DNA from: Paragordius varius
Lineage: Eukaryota; Nematomorpha
DNA length: 64,000 nucleotides
Reading direction: 5' to 3'
Assembly (NCBI GenBank): GCA_964247055.1
Contig: OZ176055.1
Coordinates: forward strand, 5,146,001-5,210,000
Positions 49,392 to 62,509 of the stretch are shown here, piece by piece. Within the stretch, counting starts at the first letter, position 1; every line of letters begins with the position of its first letter. A program made the position numbers and the translations under genes. Below the pieces are notes generated by a model. The model saw only the letters and a program-made list of their open reading frames with translations. It had not been told where the DNA came from and ran no database searches.

Positions 49392-51990
49392 AATATATAT
49401 TCATTTTGTTATGTGAATGCTAATTTCATACCAAATATACTCAAATATAATATAAACAACAGATAAACCAAACAATATTTTTATAAAATTTTGATATGGA
49501 TCTAAAATCGCCCAATTTTTATGCCCTTTGAAATGGTGTGGCTTCCTGAAAATAAAAATTAATATTGCCGAGTTGCCAGAAAAATGCTAGATTTTGACAT
49601 AAAAAATAAAATCATTGAAGTAGTGAAGCATTTTCTTCAAAATTATTTTTTTATCAAACTTTTGTTGAAACTTACTCAACTTATCATGTAGAAACACTTA
49701 CTCATATAATCAGATATAGTTTAACTTAATGGGTAAAATTTTTGCATTATGTGAAAAACTGCTTCAAAGCCGGGTTTATTTTATATAATGGTGTATTTAA
49801 TAGAGGATAGAACACCACTCATGGCATTAAAGAATAAAATTTTGCCTTTGTTCAGGAAATAGCGACTTTGCTGAAACCATAGTCCCTTGGGTTGCAAAAA
49901 ATTTCGCTGCACGTTATTTTAAACGAGGCGCATTTTACAGAAAATAAGGCGTTACCAAACCGCATTTAAAAAGCGCTGGACCAAAAATTATTTTCTGCTG
50001 GAACTACCTATAACATGGTTGATATTAGTATTCTCAAGGCTTATCCAAAAAGTCGTTTCAATGTCAAATTATTTTTGCTTAGTAGGGTATTTAAAAAGGT
50101 CCCCCCTCAAGAGGGTTATACAAAAACACGCTTGAATAATATTTTTGACTTTTATATGGTGCATACATAAATGATGAATTTCAACTAGTCTCATAACTTG
50201 GAGCGATAAGTTGTTCCACTTTGTTTTTAAATGATAATGTATTTTTCACAAGGAGCACTAGCTAGCGGCTTATTACAAAAGAGCAATAAACCTTTGTAAT
50301 CCTGGAAATAGCTGAACCCTTATTGAATCTTTTTGGTTTCAATAAATCGCTTTCAAACCATTAGAATGGGTGGCCTATCTAAGGTTAAAACCATATTGAT
50401 TTCATCGAGTTTTATAAGGCGAAAATTTGCCTCAAAAAATTATAAGGGAGTTCGATTTTTTGCCAAAAATGTTTTTTTACGAAAGATTGGCCAAATGCGG
50501 GGGCTAATTAAAAAAAAGTCGACAGACTGTTCGGCTCATTTGTAATAAGGGGCCTAAACTTTTTTCATTAAATCGTTTCAATAATTTTTGGGAATTTGTT
50601 TAAAAAAAACAACTCGATGGTGTTGAGGAGTTAATACAAAAAAAGTGATTTGACTACATTCATCGCTTTAATAATTAATAAAGTTTTCCACTTTTGATAT
50701 GAATCGGCCTGCATGTTCCAAAAAATATCACAAAGCCAGCATTCTACTTTTTTATTAATGGTTTATCAATTAATTCAGATATAATGTCAGATAATATATT
50801 AAACAGCAAATATGGAGAAAAGCACACTTATATAAACATATTATAAAAAATGTATAAATCATTCTGATTTAGAAATATTGGTTTTAATAAAAAATGAGAA
50901 TTTTTATAGTTTTTTTTAAAGTTATTATCATGGAAGATCCATACAAAAGCACAAATTGCCTCTTAACGAAAAAGTTTTTTTTAAAGAATTAGCATGCCAT
51001 TATACATTGAAGAATTTCGATGCGGATAGTTAAATTATGATTTGCGTATTTGAACTTCGGTATCATGAATTGGCTTTAAATTTGTATCGTTGTTACTATA
51101 ATTATAATAATCATAAAGATTAATATTTGGAAATAAAAGTAAATACATCAATGTAAAATTTTTAATGACCTGCATTATTCATTGAATTATTTTTTTAATT
51201 TTATAATCTTTTAAATTTAAGAAATTGAAAAATAATGCTTCAAAAGAGACAAATTTAAAAAAGAGGTTGGGCGAAAGAACAATAATCAAAAAATTTAACT
51301 TATTGGTAAATATTGACGTTATAAGAAAAATATCAGTGTGACAACTAGTGTTGTTAATAAACCGAGCCGAAAACGCGACACGGCTAGGTGTGGTTTGAAA
51401 TTTATATAATTCGATTCGACCTGATGGGCAAACATTAACCCGATGATCGGTTTGTCTGATCAATCGACGTTTCGATCAAGCTGACCCGCGAAAAAACTTA
51501 ATTCATTTTTTATTTTAATAATAATAAAAAAGATTTATCCTGTTGCTTTCTTAATCCATTAATTTGTATTTTTTGCTATACACTGCTGTATCATTCATAA
51601 ATTGTGTCTAATTATATCTATAGCTAAACCCCGTCACGACGGGATGCCAAGGGAACCCTTAACAATAGTCATGTATCTATCACTATAAATTAATTGGTAT
51701 TCTAATCGTTTGCCGAAAAATCAAGCAAAACTAAATTTTAAAAATTCTTAATTATACGCCGCTATGGCGTCCGGGACATAAATACACCACCTTGGATGTC
51801 ATATTTAGCATTGTGCAACATAGGTTATTTATGGATGCTTTTCTACGATTCCCTAATTGTATGTGTTGAATACACACAGTTAAAACCCCGAAATTGCGCA
51901 ATTTTATAATTTACGGTCAGCCCCGGGCAGGTGTTGTAAAGCTTTCAAAAGTCCTGATACAATTAAGAAAGAGATTAGAGAAACTGTATT
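49392..51990. other. Unassigned interval downstream of basigin
   Basis: About 50380-50760 resembles 58590-58965 (phrases such as 'gggggctaattaaaaaaaa' and TTTTCCAC..TTTG..ATGAAT) and is a PAL-5-related repeat; the ORF at 50333-50545 lies in it. A GC-richer patch at 51345-51490 carries short inverted motifs (CGAGCCG, CGCGACACGG) and may be an old transposon end. 51610-51960 is presumably basigin 3' flank or UTR. Nothing else was recognised. Confidence 0.4.
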
Positions 51991-54900
51991 TTATCTTATA
52001 TCAAACTCATAAACCCTATATTTTACATACTTGATCAACGCTGTGTTAGCCGCCCTTGGAATGGGTGTCTGCTCTATTGTATTGACAGTTGGATCAATCC
52101 TTGGTCTAGTATTATTTGCAGTATATGTAATCGTAGATGCGTTATTATTGGTTGTGTTCATTGATGTTGCGAGTTTAGCAGCATTCTTTTTAGATCGACG
52201 TTTCTCGTAAATAAATATTATGGCACAAAGCAACGCAACTTCCAAGCAAATTCCAAGGAAAGGCCATACTGCAGCTAGCTTATCTATAAGCGTTTTAATT
52301 ATAATTAATATAATAATAATAATCATATCCACAGATTACTGGTTTTTATAAGTCATGAATTCAAGATCTTTTTGTAAAGAACTAATAATACGAATTTTCC
52401 ATTGTAAAATTGAATAATAAATTCATGAAATTGTATGCATAAAATGATTAGATTAATTTATTTCAATATAAAAATAATAGGATAAGTTAAGATTTTTGAA
52501 AAAAAACAAATATCCATTTTAGTTCAAATAACAAAGTCACTCAAGATATAATTCGTATAAATATAAAGAAATGCTTATAATAAAAAAAGATTCAAATAAC
52601 ATTTAATTCAGATGACTTTTTATTAATAACTGATTTACAAAATATAGCGGTATTTAAGATATTAACATGATGATAGCCGTAAAACTAATACAATAAATGT
52701 GCATTGTCAATTTCAATAAGGTTGATAAAGGGAAATAACAGTTTTCTTAATTTTAATAAAATTGTTAGAAGGGTACGTGCAACGTAAACTCGACTCAATT
52801 ACCATAAAACTCACGAAAAGGAAACTGTAAAGATTTAACTATATACAACTAGGTATTCACATTTAACATTTGTAAAACGGAATGATCGTCGCTAACTTTT
52901 AATTCAAAGACTGTCTATAATAAAAAAACAATTTTATATTAAATAAAATCATTATCAGATACCATATAATATACATAATAATTACACTGCCTTTAAAAAT
53001 ATATATAAACAATGTCTAATGTTATTCAAATTACCCTTAATCCGAACAGTAATTGTTTGATTGTGAAAAGATTTTGCATTATGTGCCTTGCACATATATA
53101 TACCCTTGTCGGCATATCCCACATTACGTATTTTGAGAGTGCTATTGGCTAAATCTAAATTAAAAAATGATATTCACCAATAATTTTGAATATCCAATAC
53201 AATTAGAATTTATTAAGCAAACTCTGACAAAATACCCATATTTATAAATAATACATTAGTTGAATAGCCGTGAAATATTACAAACATCTTATGTATCATT
53301 TTGTGAATTTTCAATTATTAAAATATTAACACTTGGATACAACACATTCATTTTAGTCCTTCGATTCAAATTGGGGTAGTTAAATACCCCAGGGCTTTTT
53401 AAATACTTCAAAAAATATGGAAGGAATCGATAGCATAGAAAAATTTTGCACTTATATAACACTAATAAACCGAAATATATAAAAAATTTTATTCAAAAAT
53501 ACTTGATATTACTTATTTTAAGCTAAAACCGAAAGGTAAAATTTTAGTCAAAGTGACATGTGTGAAATGGTAAAATTGAAAAATAATAAAAAATAAACCG
53601 CTTTTTCTATTTATCCATATTAAATGTAATTTAAATAAAAAATTAGCTTTAATTTTACCCTTAAAATTAAATGCGATATTTTGCAAAAATTTTGTAAAAT
53701 CAAAATGGCGTCCAAGATGTTTGAGATGGAACATTTTTTCAAAACAAATATTTAGATATTTTGGGATATTTATATAATTTTGATTAGGATAGAAGCATAA
53801 ATTTAAATTGGGACCGTTTCCTTCACTAGTTTTTTAATAATCCAAACTCAAATTTAGTCTGGGGAATTTAGATACCCCAATTTGAATCGAAGTGTTACTG
53901 AGTGCCTAAAAAGTCTAAAATAAATAATTAAGCTTATATCATTAGGCGTTTACATCCAAAATACAATATATTGGTTTTATCTAAAAAGTCATTTAATTAA
54001 CTTTTTAAATCACTAATGGTACTAAGTGTCTAAAATGTCAAACTAAATTGGACAAAAAATTAAGATATTAATTAAATGCGTATTTTTGGTTAAACGTTTT
54101 GGAAGTGGTTTCTAAAAGACATATACATCTTTAATAGCTTTGTACAAATCCTAAAAATATAATTTTTGCTAATCAGAAAATGTTATATAACAATAAAATT
54201 GTATTTTAAGTTGCACATTATGTAATAGAAACGGCCAGTTATTGATAATAAATGTATAAGCGCTTGTAAATTTTAAGAAATTTTCCAATAATTTTTCTTG
54301 TATAGTATGATTGAGTAGACAATACGAATTCATTGATTCTTAGCAAATAACATATACAGCAGGAAACATTATAGGATCAATATTTTGGATTTTTACTGCC
54401 ATTAGCAAAAACAAAATGATCTTTGTTGTATATGCTATTTAGACGAGGTAATGATGAAACTTTATTTAAACACAGTGAATATATATGCTTACCCTCAGGC
54501 ATATCCCTGTCAAATGCAACACGGCCCTTAAGTTCCTCCACGTTTGAATGTATGGGAACAAAATCGGAATCTTTCCCTTCGCGTTTTCGGAACCACTGAA
54601 CAATGGGTGCTGGACATGATAATACTTCACATTTAATTTTAAGGGTATCTCCTTCAACGATGGATAGAGAACCTTGTTCGTTAAGTGGTTTAACACGGAC
54701 TGGAGCTATACGATTTATAAGAAAACTATATTTTAATTCATAACTTTTTAAGGAGTAGTGTGAACTATAAAATAAATTTTTTAGTGACTATTTTGAACTT
54801 ACATTGAATTTTTAGGAATATTTTTCAAGTAAATTATTAATTTTTTTTTCAAATAAAAAACAATACCCTTTAAGGCAACGATATACTGCAGGCTATTTAT

Positions 54901-57583
54901 GTCAGGATTTATACTGGAGCAAACAAAATTTCCACAATCTTTCACGGTTGGCTTTTTGATAAGTAATGCGTTTTCGTCCTTTATGATATATCTGGGATTA
55001 GTTTGATTTGTGATTGTGGATAAATTAGAAAACTTCCACGAAAATTGAAGTTTTTGTCCGCTCGGGGAATGAACATCAGCTTTGCAAGTAATAGTAACAT
55101 CCTATTAAGATCGATATTTAAAATAATAAAAATCAATTAGTAATATTGGGACATGATTTACCAAAATGAAATCCTTATTCTACTAACGACTAAATTACTT
55201 TGATGTTATAGTTTATTTTAACAAATTTTTATTAGGAAAAACTAAAGTTTTATTCGCATGGCGTCTATTTATTAATGTAGGTAAATACTCACAATTATAC
55301 TTTGTTTATTAATTTATAATAAATAATTTATTTGATGGGCTAATATTAAATAAAAATTAAAAGTTATTTTTATTTATATGTCGAAAATGTTAAACTTTTT
55401 ATGATTATCTATGGTGTTAGTGAAGTATTGATATAATAATAGAAACATAAAGACAAATTATAAGATTGAAAAAAAACGACAATCATATGAATATATTAAA
55501 AATATGTTTGTTTAGCATGTTAAGTCGTTTTGCAAAAATATTGAATTTGAAATAGGAGATAGTCTATTCAAGAGCGTCATTGTAAAAATAGCCATTAATC
55601 TTTTTAAGATTTCATAATTAATAATACCTATATAGTTTATTAGAATTACCATGCATTACACACTATAATCATAAAGCGTCATATTATAAAAATAATTAAT
55701 TAGGTTAATTATAAAAATAATTTTTGTCATATTTGTAAGTTTGTCATTTTTGACTGTAAAGTTTAACAACATACAAGAAAAATGATTAATTTAGCTTTAA
55801 AATTAAAATATACATTATATTTATAAAATGTGAAATCATCAGGTTGAGTAGCGTTAATAAATCAAAAATAATCATCTCAAATCTTTTCCCAAATATATCC
55901 TTTTATTGCAAAAAGAAACATCAATAAATATTTAATTATTCCGATATATATTATCCATAACATTATAATTCAAATATTTAAATTAAGTCTAATTAATCCC
56001 GTCACCGTTTTCGCTAATTATATCCATGTTATAAAACATTTTTTAATCAAAATTCATGGGTAATTTTGTAAATAATTTTAATATAAAAATTTCTTAAGAG
56101 TGTGAGAATTACTTTGAAAATCTAAAATATTTGTAAATTGAGTGGCTTTAAAACAAAATTGAAACCAAATAGGACTTAAAAAATGTAAAATACGATTAAA
56201 AATCATTACTTCCAAATCAGCCATAGGACCAGGGCGATACTTCATTGTAACTTCGGAATCGGAATCAACTAACATAAATAAATTATAGAGCTTACAAAAA
56301 GAAAATACACCACTAATATTTTTATCACCTCTTAATTAGTGTTTAGCTTTAGCGCAAATTACGAATTTTTGTGATTTCATTTTTAAATAAATAATTATTT
56401 AAAGAACTAGGGTTTTAAATAAGTTTAGTCAGCTCTAAGGAGTTACAGTTAAAGGAGAGAACATTTAAAGTTTTTAAGCTTTAATTCTATTTTCTGGGGA
56501 TCAATGTGGCTGACTGATGGCCGCCTAACGTAAATTTTAATAATTGCCTTTAATTTTAAACAAAAATGTATTTTGTTTAAAAACTGAAAGAATTCAGTGT
56601 CACAGCGGTAAAAAGATTATTTTAGAGTTAACACTGATAGTTTAGTTCAAAAATGTACTTTTCCAAAAAGTAAGTGTTTTATGAGATTTCCATGAAAAAC
56701 TAAAATCTTGTTGATTATATAGGCAAGAAATACTATTTATATTCATTTTTCGTTTTTTTGGATTTAAGAATTAATAAAATTTATATTGTTTTATAAATGT
56801 GTGAATATTTGTTTGCATTGCACACGTCTCAATGTAACATTTATACGCTGGTTGTATTTATAATATTTGCATTTTTTAAACTATTTACAACTAGCCATTT
56901 TTGCCAAGTTCTAAGACCTCTGCTATAATATATAATTGCAACAGGTAAAAATATTATCAAAAATTAACAATGTTGTCCTTTTAGGTGTTATATATTGCTA
57001 CTTGATGAAATTGGCCTCAATATAAAATCTATTGGTTGAAAATCAATTTCAATTAGGTATATAAAAATATTCTAAATTAATTTATACTAAATTATTACCA
57101 ATTTTTTATATATACTAGGTAAATATATATAATATTAAATTTTGGATTTTTGAAAAAATTAATCTGATATAAAACCTAGTATACTTACATCGAACAACTT
57201 GAAAAAATAGTTTAGATTCTGTGTCAGGTTGGCACTTGTATTCGCCGGTTTTATCGAGGGTTGCTCTTTCTATAACCAAGGTGCTATTAACGACTTCTGA
57301 GTTCCCCTCATTATATATTTGATAACCAGATTGCTCACTTATTCTTTTGTTATTCTTATACCAAACGGGTTTTTCTCCTTTGTTTGTTAGAATAGAGCAT
57401 TTTAATACATTATTTATTGATCCTAAAACAGCATATTTTGGTCCTGTTATGGTTGTGGTAATGGCTAAATGATATATATTATTATATCAGAATATTATTA
57501 AATTTGAATAAATAAATTATACCAGTGTACATGATAGGTACGAAATTTAAAGCAAGAAATATGACAAAAAGGTCGCAAAGCAT
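51991..57583 (-). CDS. BSG: Basigin-type (CD147) immunoglobulin membrane protein, seven exons
   Basis: Basigin is a type I membrane glycoprotein that escorts monocarboxylate transporters to the surface. Exons are 57583-57523 (signal peptide MLCDLFVIFLALNF), 57464-57189 (first Ig: VLKCSI, PVWYK, DKTGEYKC), 56268-56210, 55101-54867 (second Ig: VTITCKA, FSWKF, DCGNFVC), 54705-54493 and 53154-53035 (third Ig: LKIKCEV, VQWFRK, ADKGIYMCKAHN), and 52283-51991. The last exon carries the hallmark membrane helix KLAAVWPFLGICLEVALLCA, with its buried glutamate, then IFIYEKRRSKK. All borders are GT-AG and phases agree, giving about 418 residues with three Ig domains like the long human form. The Thr/Asn-rich tail is longer than usual. 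The first intron is 58 nt; the fifth holds a MITE-1. Confidence 0.93.
53326..53897 (+). mobile_element. MITE-1 copy, forward, in a basigin intron
   Basis: This near full-length, low-divergence copy starts TTAACACTTGGATACAACAC and ends GAATCGAAGTGTTAC, with the right TTAA mutated to TTAC. It lies between the two exons that build the third Ig domain, opposite to the gene's direction. The ORF at 53513-53734 is inside it and is not a gene. Confidence 0.88.
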
Positions 57584-58309
57584 ATTGGATAGTGAGGTTT
57601 AGCGCACAAATGGTTAATGAACCTCTGATATGACACCTTGTTGGGCACCTGGATCTGCGGGACATAATTAATTAATACAACATAATCTATTCCTATAATT
57701 TGTTAAAATATATTATTTAAAATTCTTATGATTGTAATAGGGATTATAATTTACGAAAAGTTTCAGCAAAACTTTTCTTCTGGCATAATTTTATCAATAA
57801 ATATTATTAATATTTAATGACCTTTTGGGATAGTTTTATATCCCAGTAATATTTTTACTTTTAAACCCCAATTTTAAAATATGTTCTTTAGCTTTAGACG
57901 CAAAATACAAAATTTTCCTAAACAAATCAAATATAAAAAAATCTATATCAAACTAGCCGCCTATCTTTTTCTATAATTTTTAAAATGGCTAATTCATCAG
58001 GCATGTAAATGGATATTATTCTTATATGTAAATAATTTACGTTAAAAAGCTTTCAGGCTACATCTTGTCGTTTCAATAATGTATGGAACTGTCCCAATTT
58101 AAGGCTTTAGAAGTCAAAAAAATGTAAAATTTATAAGCTCTTGAAAATATATTTGATAGGTAGCAATGTATAATAAAGTCTATGAAATAACAAGCATTAT
58201 TTATTAGGACTATTGTAATGTGACCAAATTAAACTTAAACCCAGTACAAAATTAAAACATACTTTGCCTGTTTTTACATCATCGGTGTGGTATATTAAAC
58301 AGTTTCCAC
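57584..58309. other. Basigin upstream region
   Basis: This 5' flank of basigin has no clear promoter element. A GC-richer patch at 57600-57665, right before the start codon, may be 5' UTR. No coding region was recognised. Confidence 0.5.
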
Positions 58310-58321
58310 AAAAAAATATCC

Positions 58322-58357
<36 letters not shown>

Positions 58358-58965
58358 GGTGCTTTTGGTATAACCTTTAAGATTAAAGGAAGTTGTTAAC
58401 ACTTTTGTTGCAAGTTCTCCGTATAAAATTGCAAAAAGTGCGCAATTTTTTCAAATAATTATTTGGTGAAGGCCAAATGCTTTGTTTTAAAAAATTTCAC
58501 TTATAACATAAACTACATTAACAGGAAATACCTGGAATTCCTATTTTTACGGTCTCATACTTTGGGCGAAAATTAGATTCAAAAAATTATTTTTGTGTAC
58601 TCAATTTTTTTGAAAAAAATGGCATTTTACGGGGGGAGCAGGTAAAAAGAGAGCCTAAATTAAAAAGCAGGCCGACCATGCCCGGCGCAATCAAAAATAA
58701 GCAAAAAAATCATATTATCGAATGGTCCAACACTTTTTCCGGAAAATTGTCTAAAAGACACGATTTTTGTGGACTTTTGTTTTCAAAAAAAATCGTTTTT
58801 TACACGGGGGGGCCCAACTGGGGGCCTAATTTAAAAAAAGGGCGAAGCTATTGTCGGGGCATTCATTAATAATTATATTTTTCCACATTTGGATTTGAAT
58901 GGATCTACCGGTTTTCCGGAAACAGATCACAAAATCAGTATTTTCCATTTTATAAATATATAGAG
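58310..58965. repeat. PAL-5-related repeat with (TA)n
   Basis: The left part, 'atggtgcttttggtataacc' and 'gtgcgcaatttttt', matches the left arm of the copy at 59236-60300, in the same order. The right part matches 50380-50760. A (TA)n run of about 33 bp sits at 58323-58355. The ORF at 58678-58869 is within this repeat and is G-rich nonsense (TGGPNWGPNLKKG). Confidence 0.5.
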
Positions 58966-59235
58966 TTATAATATATCTTGATTGTCAGTTTTTTAGCAAA
59001 GATTTATGGTTATTAAATTTATAATGCCCTAAATATCACTATTGTCAAATTTCTTCTAATATTTCTTTAAACATATTATTTAAAAGCTATGGGGTATAAT
59101 ATGATTAAGGGTAATGGTGTGTTAATCTATACTTCATTATAAAATCCATTTTAAAATGTGATTGTCCCAGAGGCACATATTGGTGATCTATATAACACTG
59201 CGGACAAAATTGGGGGGGGGGGGGGTAAAAAAATA
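58966..59235. other. Short unassigned stretch with poly(G)
   Basis: AT-rich, ending in a run of about 13 G at 59212-59225. Nothing else was seen. Confidence 0.6.
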
Positions 59236-60300
59236 ACCTGATAATATATATTCTAATAGATAATGTATCAGATGATGCTTTTGGTTTTAACCCTAATTAA
59301 TGATTTAACAAGGTTATCTATCCTTGTGGTAAGTGCTACATATCAGAAAATAGCAAAATTTGCGCATTTTTTTTTACTGAATTTTTTTGGGTGAAAGCTA
59401 GAGATTGAATCCAAAAAATATCACTTAATTACATCCCAAACATATAAAAAGCAAAACAATATTTTAAAAATTTATTTTTATGTGTGGCTCCAAAACTCTC
59501 AAATAGAAACTCTTCTAAAATGAGCTGATCCTCTAAAAATAACTCCAAAAATTCGGCATGCCCAATAATTTTTATTATATATACTAAAATGTATAATTTT
59601 TTTAAAGAATTGATTTTTAGTGAAATTTTTTTCCGTACTTTATACTACTTTGAGGTATAATGGAAACGGTTTAAAAGCGCTTTAAAATATTAAAAAACCG
59701 CTTTTTCTATATAATTTCGAATTATCGCTTCAATTTAATTTAAAGGTTCGTTTGTTAAAAAATCGATATTTTTTGTAAAAAAAACACAATATTGATATAT
59801 ATGTTTGAAGACAAAATAATTTAATAAAAGTTCTGACGTGATGATATTAAAATTATATAAGAGTTTTTATGATATTTTACGCTTAACCCGTTTCCATCAT
59901 GACACAAAATAGCATGCAAGCTTCGACAAAAAAAATTTTGCAATTGCCTACATTTTTTCATAAATATTCTTAATATCAAAATTCAGAATATATTTTCAAT
60001 TTTTATCGAGCCATCCCGGCATTTTTGCCCTTATTTTAAGAGGAATAGCCCATTTTAGAAGAACAAAAAATTTAGGACTTTTGGAGCCCACATTTAAATT
60101 GAAAACAGTATTTTGATTTTTATATACAATAATAATTTTAGGTCACCAAAAAAATATGTAAAATGTGCGTAAATTTTGCGTTTTTCTGATATGGAGCACA
60201 TACCACAAAAGTGTACTTTCTTAAATAATTTTTAAGGGTTAATTCAATAGCAACATGATAATACTAATATATTGTTATATCAGAATATATATTTTAGCAG
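59236..60300. repeat. PAL-5 palindromic repeat, best complete copy
   Basis: This is about 1.06 kb whose two halves are inverted copies. The left side 'gtggtaagtgctacatatcag..gcaaaatttgcgc' pairs with the right side 'gcgtaaattttgcg..ctgatatggagcacataccac'. The outer ends pair 'atatatattctaatag' with 'tatatcagaatatatat'. The middle has 'ggctccaaaactc' opposed by 'ggacttttggagccc'. There is no ORF. By shape it is a foldback-type non-autonomous element. Confidence 0.65.
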
Positions 60301-60627
60301 CATATTTTATTTATGGACACTGTGTAAATATAAGGGCTTGGAACCGGTTAAAAATACTGGAACCGGAACCGCGATGGTTCCTTAAAAATTTCGCGGTTCC
60401 GTAACCGGTTCCTTTCATTTAGAACCGGTTCCATTTTCGGTTCCTGACTTTTAATTAATTGATTTTCTTAAAATATATTTATTATAATAATAATACACAA
60501 AATATTATTAATAATTATAAATCAAACAATTTATTAATAGCCAGATATATAGTGTAACAAATATAGTGCAGCATAATAAAATAAAAATTATAAAAAAATC
60601 TATAAGGTTAAAGGTATACAATGAGTG

Positions 60628-61204
60628 TTAAATTACTTGACAACAAATTCATTTGAGTCCTTCGATTCAAATCGGGGTAGTTGGATACCGGCCTGTTTAA
60701 AATAAATTCTTTAAAAAATATAGAAGGAATCGAAACCAAGGCAAAATTTTGCACCTATATAACATTAATAAACTAAAATATATAAAAAAATTTATTCAAA
60801 AATACTTGATATTACGTATTTTATGCTAAAACCCAAAGGTGAAAATTTAGTCAACGTGGCATGTGTGCAGAGTAAAATCGAAAAATAATTTAAAATAAAC
60901 CGCTTTTTCTATTTCTATCAATGAGATGTAATTTAAATAAAAAAATTAGTTTTAATTTTACCCTTAAAATTAAATGAAAACGATATTTTGCAAAAATTTT
61001 GAAAATAAAAATGGCGTCGAAGTAGTTTGACATGGAACTTTTTTTTCTAAACAAAATGTTATTTGGATCTTTTGGCATATTTATATAATTTTTATTAGGA
61101 TAGAAATAATAATTTAAATGTGGCCGTTTCCATCAGTAGTTTTTTAAAATCCTAACTTAAATTTTGTCTGGGGTATTTAGATACCTCAATTTAAATCAAA
61201 TTAA
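60628..61204 (+). mobile_element. MITE-1 copy, forward
   Basis: It runs from TTAAATTACTTGACAACAAA to TTTAAATCAAATTAA, with TTAA at both edges, and is about 577 bp. The ORF at 60890-61078 on the minus strand lies inside it, and an equivalent frame recurs in the 53 kb copy, which is why similar short ORFs appear in both. Confidence 0.8.
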
Positions 61205-61289
61205 GTAAGTTATCTAAAAAATCTTTATTTAATATGTAGTGGTAAAATCAAATTTAAATATATAAAATCAAATTTTTATATCAAAAATT

Positions 61290-62309
61290 ATATTCAAATT
61301 GGGATTTTTAAATACTCCAGACTGAATATATGAATAAGCTAAAATATATAAATAATTCGTTTGAAAAAAAGTTTCATGTCAAACTACTTCGACGCCATTT
61401 TTATTTTACAAAGTTTTTGAAAAATATCGTGTTATTTATATTTATCGGTTAAATTAAACTAATTTTTTATTTAAATTACATCTATCATTGATCGAAATAA
61501 AATTGGATTATTTAGCATTATTTTTTAATGTAGCCAATGCACACATGTCAGGTTGAGTAAGTTTTTACCTTTGGTTACCTTAACACTTCGATTCAAATTG
61601 GTGTATCTAAATACCCCAGACTAAATTTGAGTTAGGATTTTCAAATAACTACCAAAGGAAACAATCCCAATTTAAATTTATGCTACTATCCTAATAAGAA
61701 TTATATAAATATGCCAAAATATCTAAAAAATATTGTTTCGAAAAAAAAGTTCCATGTAAAACTACTTCGACGCCATTTTTATTTTACAAAATTTTTGTAA
61801 AATATCGTTTTCATTTAATTTTATGGGTAGAATTAAAGCTAATTTTATATTTAAATTACATCTAACATTGATAGAAATAAAAAAAGCTGTTTAATTTGTA
61901 TTAATCACATTCAGTTTTAGCTCAAAATAAGTAACATCAAGTATTTTTGAATAAATTTTATATATATTTTGGTTTATTAATGTTATATAAGTGCAAGATT
62001 TTGCCATGGTTTTTAACCCTATCATATTTTTTAAAGAATATAATTTTAAAAAGGCCTGGGGTAACTACCCCAATTTGAATCGACGGACTAAAATGAATTG
62101 TTGTATCCAAGTGTTTAAATAAGTAATATCAAGTATTTTTGAATGATTTTTATATATATTCCGGTTTATCAATATAGGTGCAAAATTATGTCATGGTTTT
62201 GATTCCTTCCATATTTTTTAAAAAATTTAATTTTAAACAGACCTGGGCTATCCAACTAACTCAATTTGAATCGAAGGACTGAAATGAATGTGTTGTATTT
62301 AAAAATTAA
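61290..62309 (-). mobile_element. MITE-1 copy, reverse, interrupted by another reverse copy
   Basis: The left part (61290-61579) reads ATTGGGATTTTTAAATACTC and onward to 'acctttggttacc'. It resumes at 62119 with AATAAGTAATATCAAG, the next family segment, after the nested copy. Its right end near 62309 is GTATTTAAAAATTAA. The junction is an internal TTAA. Confidence 0.75.
61580..62118 (-). mobile_element. MITE-1 copy, reverse, nested in a reverse copy
   Basis: It runs from TTAACACTTCGATTCAAATT to GTTGTATCCAAGTGTTTAA, with TTAA at 61580-61583 and 62115-62118. It is about 539 bp and missing a little near the middle. It is inserted in the TTAA of an older copy. Confidence 0.82.
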
Positions 62310-62509
62310 GGGGCTACAACCGGAACCAGGTTGGTTCTTAAAAATTTATAGACCAAACCGGGGTGGTTACTGAAATGTTGGAATCGGTACCGGGGTGGTT
62401 CTCAGGCAAATGGACCCGGAACCGCGTTGATTTTATCTCAATGGAACCGGTTCTTTTTAGAATCACAGGAACCGGGTTCCAGTTTCCGGTTCCAAGCCCT
62501 GGTAAATAT

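Larger units (their letters stand above)
60332..62501. mobile_element. hAT-like non-autonomous element with AACCGG ends
   Basis: The left end is AAGGGCTTGGAACCGG and the right end is CCGGTTCCAAGCCCTG, flanked by a perfect 8 bp duplication GTAAATAT (60324-60331 and 62502-62509). Repeated GGAACCGG/CCGGTTCC motifs fill the outer 120 to 200 bp of each side. The inside is occupied by three MITE-1 copies, one within another. The 8 bp target and CAGGG-type end fit hAT. No transposase is present. Confidence 0.85.

Noticed and set aside
50930-51029. Mini-gene with a 19 nt intron (MEDPYKSTNCLLTK, then NMPLYIEEFRCG)
   Set aside because: Phase and GT-AG agree, but the product is only 26 residues, shows no family match and fits chance given the density of GT and AG pairs.
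58678-58869. 63-residue plus-strand ORF with TGGPNWGPN
   Set aside because: It is G-run sequence inside a repeat related to 50.4-50.8 kb, where the frame is not conserved.
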